Assembly: GCA_017436845.1 (NCBI GenBank)
Contig: JAFSCJ010000003.1
Location: 166,440 to 230,439, forward strand
Reading direction: 5' to 3'
Source of the DNA: Muribaculaceae bacterium
GTDB taxonomy: Bacteria; Bacteroidota; Bacteroidia; Bacteroidales; Muribaculaceae
DNA length: 64,000 nt
Shown: piece after piece, positions 57,407 through 64,000 of the stretch
How positions within the stretch are numbered: the first letter of the stretch is position 1
Layout of the letters: the number at the start of each line of letters is the position of its first letter
Notes under the pieces: model-generated
What the model was told of the DNA's origin: nothing
The model's input: the letters and a program-made list of their open reading frames with translations, nothing else
Databases searched by the model: none
Translations under genes and position numbers: made by a program

Positions 57407-59344
57407 ATGGATCAGATTACACCATTATTGATTTTGGCATTGCCTTTGTGCATGTTCTTGTTCCTTGGATTGGCAGGTAACAAGATGAGCCATAAGATGG
57501 CAGGAATTCTCGGTACATTGGGTATGGGAGTAACATTGATTCTCGCATATTCAACAGCGTTTACATATTTCTTCAGCGGAAATCCCGATTTTATTGACGC
57601 TGCCGGCAATCGCTTGCAATCTGTTATTTTTGATTTTACTTGGTTAGAATTTACTGAAAATCTTGTAATCAAGTTAGGCTTTTTATTGGACCCTATTTCA
57701 GCTATGATGCTTGTTGTAATTACAACAATTTCATTCATGGTACATTTGTATAGCCTTGGTTATATGCATGGTGAAAAAGGTTTCCAACGCTATTATGCAT
57801 TCTTGTCGTTGTTTAGTTTCTCAATGTTGGGACTTGTTGTTGCAACTAACATCTTCCAAATGTATATCTTCTGGGAGCTTGTGGGTGCTTCGTCCTATTT
57901 GCTTATCGGATTTTATTATACAAAACCGAGTGCAGTTTCAGCGTCAAAGAAAGCATTTATCGTTACTCGTTTTGCCGATCTTGGCTTCTTAATTGGTATC
58001 CTAATCCTATCATTCTTTACAGAAACATTTAACTTCATAGACATGACAAGTGCTCCTGAAAATGTGCTTGCGAGCACAGGTGGTGCTACTTTCATGGGTG
58101 CTTCAGTATTGACATGGGCATTAGTGCTAATTTTTATGGGTGGTATGGGTAAATCAGCAATGATGCCTCTACACATTTGGTTGCCTGATGCGATGGAAGG
58201 TCCAACACCGGTATCTGCTCTCATCCATGCTGCAACAATGGTTGTTGCCGGTGTGTATTTGGTGGCTCGCATGTTCCCGGTTTACCTAATGGAAGAAGCA
58301 GCATTGACTATTGTAACTGTTGTGGGTGCATTGACTGCATTATATGCAGCAATAGTAGCTTGTACTCAAGTTGACATCAAGCGCGTACTTGCGTTCTCTA
58401 CCATTTCTCAAATTGCATTCATGATGGTTGCTCTTGGAGTTGCTCGTCCTGAAATTCACGAAGGAGTAGGTTATATGGCTTCAATGTTCCACTTGTTTAC
58501 CCACGCAATGTTTAAAGCATTGTTGTTCTTGGGTGCCGGTGCATTGATTCATGCTGTTCACTCTAATGATTATACAGCGATGGGTGGTCTTCGTAAGTAT
58601 ATGCCAATAACTCACATAACATTCCTTATTGGCTGTCTGGCAATCGCTGGTATTCCTCCTTTTGCTGGTTTCTTCTCAAAAGACGAAATCCTTGTGGCAG
58701 CATTTGAAAATAACATGTTGTGGGGCTTATGGATGACTGCTGTTGCCGGTCTTACAGCATTCTACATGTTCCGTTTGTACTATCGTATATTCTGGTGGAA
58801 TACACCTGATTATGAAAAACATGGACATGTGCCTCATGATGCTCCTTGGACAATGACTCTTCCTTTGATAATTCTTGCTACTGTCTCTATCGTTGCCGGA
58901 TTTATTCCTTTCGGAGAATTAGTAACATGGAATCGCGAAGCATATCACATTCACCTTAATTGGACAGTTGCAACAACAAGTGTCTTAGTTGCTGTAGTGG
59001 CAATTTTGATTGCAACAGTAATGTATCGCAAAGAAAATGCAATCTCTGATAAGATTGCTAATAGTGTTAAGGGATTGTGGACTGCTGCATATAACAGATT
59101 CTACTTTGATGAGTTATATATATTCATTACTCACAAAATCATCTTTAACTTGGTGAGCCGTCCAATTGCTTGGTTTGACCGCCATATTATCGATGGAACA
59201 ATGGATATGTTTGCAACAATGGCTCACAAAGCATCCGGAGCAATCAAAGGCTTGCAATCAGGAAGTATACAAACTTATGTATTGGTTTATCTTCTCGGAG
59301 CATTGTTACTTGGTGTTGTAACCGTAGTGTGTGTTATGTTATAA
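57407..59344 (+). CDS. nuoL: Complex I subunit L (antiporter-like pump)
   Basis: 645 residues with about 14 membrane helices and the long lateral helix with its C-terminal anchor (about 540-645). Key charged residues sit in FWELVGASSYLLIGFYY (Glu), GKSAMMPLHIWLPDAMEGPTP-type segment (Lys, channel) and the HMFKAL-type helix (HAMFKALLFLGAGALIHA). Proton pump of the distal arm. Confidence 0.96.
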   Translation: MDQITPLLILALPLCMFLFLGLAGNKMSHKMAGILGTLGMGVTLILAYSTAFTYFFSGNPDFIDAAGNRLQSVIFDFTWLEFTENLVIKLGFLLDPISAMMLVVITTISFMVHLYSLGYMHGEKGFQRYYAFLSLFSFSMLGLVVATNIFQMYIFWELVGASSYLLIGFYYTKPSAVSASKKAFIVTRFADLGFLIGILILSFFTETFNFIDMTSAPENVLASTGGATFMGASVLTWALVLIFMGGMGKSAMMPLHIWLPDAMEGPTPVSALIHAATMVVAGVYLVARMFPVYLMEEAALTIVTVVGALTALYAAIVACTQVDIKRVLAFSTISQIAFMMVALGVARPEIHEGVGYMASMFHLFTHAMFKALLFLGAGALIHAVHSNDYTAMGGLRKYMPITHITFLIGCLAIAGIPPFAGFFSKDEILVAAFENNMLWGLWMTAVAGLTAFYMFRLYYRIFWWNTPDYEKHGHVPHDAPWTMTLPLIILATVSIVAGFIPFGELVTWNREAYHIHLNWTVATTSVLVAVVAILIATVMYRKENAISDKIANSVKGLWTAAYNRFYFDELYIFITHKIIFNLVSRPIAWFDRHIIDGTMDMFATMAHKASGAIKGLQSGSIQTYVLVYLLGALLLGVVTVVCVML

Positions 59345-59376
59345 ACAATAGTGCTAATTGATAAATATAGTAACTT

Positions 59377-60885
59377 ATGTTTGAAAATATATTAATCTAT
59401 TTTGTGGTAATCCCCTTGGTAATGCTTGGAGGACTTGCCCTATGTAAGAATATAAAACAAATCCGTGCGGTGGCTGTTGTCGGCTCTCTTGCATTGGTAG
59501 GTTTGTCTATTGCACTGTTGCTTGGATATCTTGAACAACGTGCAGCAGGAGCAACTGCTGAGATGTTATATGTAGATTCTTGGTCATGGTTTGCTCCTTT
59601 GAATATTAACCTTGCGGTGGGTGTTGATGGTATTTCTGTTGCAATGTTGCTTTTGTCAGCAATCATTTTGTTGACAGGCTCATTTGCGTCATGGAAAATT
59701 GAACCACTACCTAAAGAATTCTTCTTGTGGTTGATATTATTGTCAATCGGTGTATTCGGCTTCTTTATTTCAATTGACTTGTTTACAATGTTTATGTTCT
59801 ATGAAGTTGCTCTTATCCCGATGTACTTGCTAATTGGTGTATGGGGTAGTGGTAACAAGAACTATTCGGCGATGAAGTTGACGTTGATGTTGATGGGAGG
59901 CTCTGCATTCTTGATGTTAGGGCTCATAGGTATCTACTATCATTCAGCTCCGGAAGGAGGACAATTGACATGGAACATCATCGAAATTGCTCAAAATAAT
60001 GCGATTGAAAAAGACTGGCAATATTTCTTGTTCCCAATGACATTCGTTGGCTTTGGTGTGCTTGGCGCAATGTTCCCATTCCACACTTGGAGCCCTGATG
60101 GTCACGCATCTGCTCCAACAGCAGTATCTATGCTTCACGCAGGGGTATTGATGAAACTTGGGGGATATGGATGTTTCCGCGTAGCAATTTATTTGATGCC
60201 TGAAGCAGCCAATGAACTTGCTTGGATCTTCTTGATATTGACAGGTATTTCAGTTGTATATGGCGCATTTAGCGCATGTGTTCAAACCGACCTTAAATAC
60301 ATCAATGCTTATTCTTCAGTGAGCCACTGTGGACTTGTATTGTTTGCTATCTTGATGCTCAATACAACTGCGATGACAGGTGCTATCATGCAAATGTTGT
60401 CTCATGGTCTTATGACAGCATTGTTCTTTGCATTGATTGGTATGATTTATGGACGTACTCACACTCGTGACATTCGCATGATGGGTGGTTTGATGAAGAT
60501 AATGCCATTCTTAGCTGTTTGTTACGTTATCGCCGGTATGGCATCATTAGGACTTCCGGGCTTGAGTGGTTTCGTTGCTGAAATGACAATCTTTATTGGC
60601 TCATTCCAACACACCGATATGTTCCACCGAGTATTTACAATTGTTGCTTGTTGCTCAATTGTAATTACAGCGGTTTACATCTTGCGAGTTGTTGGTAAAT
60701 TGTTGTTTGGACCTGTTCAAGATAAACATCATCTTGAGTTGACTGATGCAACATGGTGGGAACGCTTGTCAACAATCACTCTTATTGTGTGCGTTGCTGC
60801 AATTGGATGTTTCCCTAACTTCTTCAACGATTTGATTAAGTTCACATTCTCTCCAGAGATATTCACAGTATTAGGTATCAATTAA
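59377..60885 (+). CDS. nuoM: Complex I subunit M (antiporter-like pump)
   Basis: 502 residues, about 14 membrane helices. Glutamate in FMFYEVALIPMYLLIG, the PFHTWSPDGHASAPTAVSM loop and HGLMTALFFALIGMIYGRTH. Middle pump of the membrane arm. 32 bp after nuoL. Confidence 0.96.
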   Translation: MFENILIYFVVIPLVMLGGLALCKNIKQIRAVAVVGSLALVGLSIALLLGYLEQRAAGATAEMLYVDSWSWFAPLNINLAVGVDGISVAMLLLSAIILLTGSFASWKIEPLPKEFFLWLILLSIGVFGFFISIDLFTMFMFYEVALIPMYLLIGVWGSGNKNYSAMKLTLMLMGGSAFLMLGLIGIYYHSAPEGGQLTWNIIEIAQNNAIEKDWQYFLFPMTFVGFGVLGAMFPFHTWSPDGHASAPTAVSMLHAGVLMKLGGYGCFRVAIYLMPEAANELAWIFLILTGISVVYGAFSACVQTDLKYINAYSSVSHCGLVLFAILMLNTTAMTGAIMQMLSHGLMTALFFALIGMIYGRTHTRDIRMMGGLMKIMPFLAVCYVIAGMASLGLPGLSGFVAEMTIFIGSFQHTDMFHRVFTIVACCSIVITAVYILRVVGKLLFGPVQDKHHLELTDATWWERLSTITLIVCVAAIGCFPNFFNDLIKFTFSPEIFTVLGIN

Positions 60886-60899
60886 AAGATTAATAAGAA

Positions 60900-62372
60900 A
60901 TGGATTACTCACAATTTTTAGCAATGAAGCAAGAAATAGGATTGTTAGTCGTATTTCTATTAGTCTTCCTCTATGACACATTTATGCCTAAGAAAGCGCA
61001 AAGTAACTTGCCGGGTGTAACTTGCTTGTTCTTCGCGTTGTTTACAGCAGCATGTTTCTGCCCTTGTCTTTTGACAAATGCAGAATCATTCAGCGGAATG
61101 TATGAATCTTCGGCAGTTATTGTAACTATCAAGAATATATTGAACGTTGGTGTGCTAATTGTTCTTATTCAATCAATGAAATGGGCTAATAGCGAGATGC
61201 AAATCATGCGTCGAGGCGAGTTCTATGAATTATTACTCGTTACATTGTTTGGTATGTATTTGATGATATCAGCTCGTCATTTCTTGTTGTTTGTAATAGG
61301 ACTTGAAGCTGCTTCTCTACCATTGGCTGCAATGGTGGCATTTGATAAGAAACATTATGAAAGCCATGAAGCTGCCGTTAAATATATCATGACAGCAGTA
61401 TTCTCTTCTGCAATCTTCATGATGGGATTGTCATTTGTATATGGTTTGACAGGTACATTGTATTTTGATGGAATTGCTAATGCTATAGTAGGCGAGGATC
61501 AATTAAATGTATTGTTAATCGTTGCTCTTGCATTTGTGATATCAGGTGTTGGTTTTAAACTTTCTCTTGTTCCATTCCACTTGTGGACTGCTGACGTTTA
61601 TCAAGGAGCTCCAACTTCAGTAACTTCTTACTTGTCAGTTATCTCTAAAGGAGCAACAGCATTTGCATTCCTTGTAATAATGGTTCAAGTGTTTGGTACA
61701 TTGTATAGCCAAGTGTGGGAATGGATGTTGTATGGCTTGATTATTCTCACTATCACTATAGGTAACTTGTTTGCATTGCGTCAAAGTAATATGAAACGTT
61801 TCTTGGCGTTCTCTTCAATTTCACAAGCTGGATACATTATGCTTGGTGTTATTGCTTTGAATACTACGGGAATGGCATCATTATTGTATTATATCCTTGT
61901 TTATATCTTCTCTAACTTGGCTGCTTTCGGTGTAGTTTCTGCTATTGAAAACAAAACAGGCAAATTGTCAATGGAAGATTACAATGGATTGTATAAGACA
62001 AATCCACGTTTGTCATTTGCAATGATGCTTGCAATGTTCTCTCTTGCTGGTATCCCACCATTTGCTGGATTCTTCAGCAAGTTCTTCATCTTTACAGGTG
62101 CAATCCAACAAGGAAGCATTGCAATCTATGTACTTGTGCTTATTGCATTGATTAACACAATCCCCTCATTGTACTATTATTTACGTGTAGTGAAGGCAAT
62201 GTTTATTAACGACAGCGAAACGCCAATTGAATCATTCCGTTCTGCAACATCAGAACGCCTTGGCTTGTGGATTAGTGTAGGTGGTATTATCTTGCTTGGA
62301 ATCGTAAGTTGTGTATACAACTATCTACTTGATTTGACAGCACCGAGTGATATGTTTGCAGGATTGTTATAA
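60900..62372 (+). CDS. nuoN: Complex I subunit N (antiporter-like pump)
   Basis: 490 residues, about 14 membrane helices. Glutamate in FVIGLEAASLPLAAMVAF, SLVPFHLWTADVYQGAPTS segment and the ISQAGYIMLG helix. Last gene of the composite operon, followed by a strong terminator 26 bp on. Confidence 0.95.
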   Translation: MDYSQFLAMKQEIGLLVVFLLVFLYDTFMPKKAQSNLPGVTCLFFALFTAACFCPCLLTNAESFSGMYESSAVIVTIKNILNVGVLIVLIQSMKWANSEMQIMRRGEFYELLLVTLFGMYLMISARHFLLFVIGLEAASLPLAAMVAFDKKHYESHEAAVKYIMTAVFSSAIFMMGLSFVYGLTGTLYFDGIANAIVGEDQLNVLLIVALAFVISGVGFKLSLVPFHLWTADVYQGAPTSVTSYLSVISKGATAFAFLVIMVQVFGTLYSQVWEWMLYGLIILTITIGNLFALRQSNMKRFLAFSSISQAGYIMLGVIALNTTGMASLLYYILVYIFSNLAAFGVVSAIENKTGKLSMEDYNGLYKTNPRLSFAMMLAMFSLAGIPPFAGFFSKFFIFTGAIQQGSIAIYVLVLIALINTIPSLYYYLRVVKAMFINDSETPIESFRSATSERLGLWISVGGIILLGIVSCVYNYLLDLTAPSDMFAGLL

Positions 62373-62397
62373 AAAAGAGAATAACTAATTAATATTT

Positions 62398-62434
62398 ATA
62401 AGCGCATGAAATTTTCTCATGCGCTTATTTTTTT
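62398..62434 (+). terminator. Terminator of the nuo-atp operon
   Basis: Perfect 12-bp arms (62398-62409 and 62417-62428), 7-nt loop, then a T-run. The T-run runs into the -33 element of the next promoter. Confidence 0.92.
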
Positions 62435-62462
62435 GTAAGAAATTTAAATTTATGTACTTTTG
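62432..62462 (+). promoter_or_regulatory. Promoter of the NAGPA-domain gene
   Basis: TTTG (62432-62435), 19 bp spacer, TACTTTTG (62455-62462), 41 bp before the ATG. A full consensus match. Confidence 0.85.
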
Positions 62463-62503
62463 TGATTACAACATACCACTGAATAACTTAAATCCTAATT
62501 AAT

Positions 62504-64000
62504 ATGAGAAAATTATTATTTTCCGTCGTGTTGGCATCTGTTTGTTTAACATCGATATCAGCAAATGAATTACAAACGATAACCTTAAATAGTAAGGAAT
62601 ATTCTCTTAATGAATTAATTGTGCGTCAAGAAGGACCAGGTATTACTTATCGTCGTATTAGAATTCCGGATTATCCATTGAATGTGAATATGATAGAAGT
62701 GGATTTGACTAATCCATATAATCGAATTGAGACAATGCAGGCTTCTGAGACATTGTATAAAACGGAAACATTGGCTAATGCATACAAACGGTATAATACT
62801 GATGAAAAAAGAGTGATTGGTGGTGCAAATGCCAATTTTTGGTGTGTCTCAAGTCAACAGCCTTATAGTGATTTGTTGATAGGTGCCACATATAATGGAA
62901 ACCTTCGCAATGGACAAATAATTACAGAAACTAATGCGTATTCTGACCAATGGGATGGCGGTCCTGCTCGCACAGGTGTGATTGCTATTGATACATCAAA
63001 GAAATTATATGTAGAGTCAATGAATTATAAGGGATATGTGAAGAATAGCAAAATCGGTAGCCCTGAAATAATTCAAGTAAACAAAATTGTTCGCGATGAA
63101 GAGATTGGGTTATATAATAGTTTTTATGGAAAGACAAAATCATTTATGCCTGCCGATCAATATACCGAAAATGGTGTTAAACACTTTAAAGTCGTTTCAA
63201 ACGTAGCAACTGAGGTATATTTGAATATAAATGAAGGGCAATGTTGGATGGCAGGACAAGATATGATTTGTACAGTTGCTGCTGTTAAAACTGATGCTGG
63301 AACAGGAACTCTTGGTGACTATGATTTGTGTCTTGTCGGTCGTGGAACCAACAAAGATCTGTTGGCACAATTAGTCGTTGGCGATCAAGTAACTATTAAT
63401 TATGGCTGGTCAACAGCAGATGGCTCGTCAACCCCTATAATCGAACAATTGGTTGGGGGTAATGCTATTGTTATGAAAGATGGAGTTTTGACAGGGCGCA
63501 ATACTGACGAAACATATAATTCTCAAGTTTATTCACGCACAGGATATGGCTCAAGTGCCGATGGAAAAAAATTGTATATTATTGTAATAGATAAGGCTAC
63601 TGATGCTGTTTATGGGACCTCGGCAGGATGCAGTACAAGTGTGATGTGTGAAATAATGAAATTCTATGGATGTGATGATGTCGTAACTATGGATGCCGGA
63701 GGTTCTGCTCAAATGATGTTGCATGGAAAAGTTATAAATAAGACAACAGAAAGTAGCCCACGTTCGGTTGCCAATGGGTGGTTTGTGTATTCAGTCGCAC
63801 CGCAAGATAATACTATTGCTCGTTTAGCATTTGCTGAAAGGGAGTTAATAGCTCCTCCGTATTCATCATATACTCCTAAGATATTGGGATACAATCAATA
63901 TGGGGATTTGGTAGATGAAGATGTACAAGGATTCACATTGAGTTGTGATGCCGCAATCGGCACATGCGAAGGAATGACGTTTACCGCCGGAGGTACAGCA
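62504..64000 (+). CDS. Phosphodiester glycosidase (NAGPA/DUF2233) family secreted protein, 3' end outside window
   Basis: The frame is open from ATG 62504 to the window end (499 codons). Signal peptide MRKLLFSVVLASVCLTS, cleaved near SISA. The NAGPA-type domain (about 75-430) has VIGGANANFW, the GVIAIDTSKK strand and the signature TMDAGGSAQMMLHGKVIN with SSPRSVANGWFVY, as in human uncovering enzyme and bacterial DUF2233 proteins, which hydrolyse phosphodiester-linked N-acetylglucosamine or related sugars. An Ig-like domain begins about residue 450 (ILGYNQYGDLVDEDV). In most relatives the signature reads DGGGS; here it is DAGGS, a small deviation. A C-terminal sorting domain may lie beyond the window. 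Substrate unknown. Confidence 0.85.
   Translation, partial: MRKLLFSVVLASVCLTSISANELQTITLNSKEYSLNELIVRQEGPGITYRRIRIPDYPLNVNMIEVDLTNPYNRIETMQASETLYKTETLANAYKRYNTDEKRVIGGANANFWCVSSQQPYSDLLIGATYNGNLRNGQIITETNAYSDQWDGGPARTGVIAIDTSKKLYVESMNYKGYVKNSKIGSPEIIQVNKIVRDEEIGLYNSFYGKTKSFMPADQYTENGVKHFKVVSNVATEVYLNINEGQCWMAGQDMICTVAAVKTDAGTGTLGDYDLCLVGRGTNKDLLAQLVVGDQVTINYGWSTADGSSTPIIEQLVGGNAIVMKDGVLTGRNTDETYNSQVYSRTGYGSSADGKKLYIIVIDKATDAVYGTSAGCSTSVMCEIMKFYGCDDVVTMDAGGSAQMMLHGKVINKTTESSPRSVANGWFVYSVAPQDNTIARLAFAERELIAPPYSSYTPKILGYNQYGDLVDEDVQGFTLSCDAAIGTCEGMTFTAGGTA

Overview
The window is a 64-kb chromosomal piece of a Bacteroidetes genome, most likely order Bacteroidales. Several independent signs support this: AT-rich DNA; promoters of the Bacteroidetes type (TTTG or TTG, about 19-20 bp, then TAnnTTTG) instead of -35/-10 boxes; little sign of Shine-Dalgarno sequences; C-terminal type IX secretion (T9SS) sorting domains on surface proteins; GldH; and a complex I made from an NuoCD fusion without NuoE/F/G. 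A gut Muribaculaceae-like organism fits, but the family assignment is inference. I see no prophage, insertion sequence, CRISPR array or rRNA. There is one tRNA gene, Leu(UAG).

Layout. 1-1.1 kb: the end of a T9SS-secreted surface protein. 1.2-5 kb: maeB (minus) and ilvA (plus). 5.2-11.1 kb: a four-gene RND efflux operon (TolC-like, adaptor, pump, small PG0541-type protein). 11.2-14.3 kb: tRNA-Leu, a U32-family protein and galE. 14.3-21.5 kb: a tight minus-strand operon running coiled-coil protein, zapA, rny (RNase Y), ricT (PSP1), gldH, HAD phosphatase, M24 peptidase-like protein, cca. 21.6-24.3 kb: cardiolipin synthase and the ribosomal operon rpsF-rpsR-rplI. 24.4-39.5 kb: three very large minus-strand envelope proteins (two paralogous GHL10 glycosyl-hydrolase-like proteins with T9SS tails and one alpha-2-macroglobulin-like protein). 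39.6-41.1 kb: an ECF sigma factor, a one-helix membrane protein and a Spy-like periplasmic protein. 41.2-45.2 kb: a ZIP metal transporter, a TonB-dependent receptor and a duplicated-domain lipoprotein. 45.5-62.4 kb: respiratory genes. 62.5-64 kb: start of a phosphodiester-glycosidase (NAGPA/DUF2233) protein that runs off the window.

The most striking feature is the respiratory block. The whole F1Fo ATP synthase gene set (atpDCBEFHAG) lies inside the complex I operon, between nuoH and nuoI, with gaps of about 40 bp and no recognisable promoter or terminator at either junction. Eighteen genes over 16.9 kb may therefore form one transcript that makes a proton pump and the machine using its gradient together. 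The c subunit has residues expected of a proton-binding, not sodium-binding, ring.

Other linked themes are RNA metabolism (RNase Y next to its partner-family protein RicT, CCA-adding enzyme, tRNA-Leu beside a U32-family protein) and envelope construction or defence (ZapA, GldH, cardiolipin synthase, GHL10 proteins, macroglobulin, ECF module, efflux). All assignments come from reading motifs and lengths; no database search was run.
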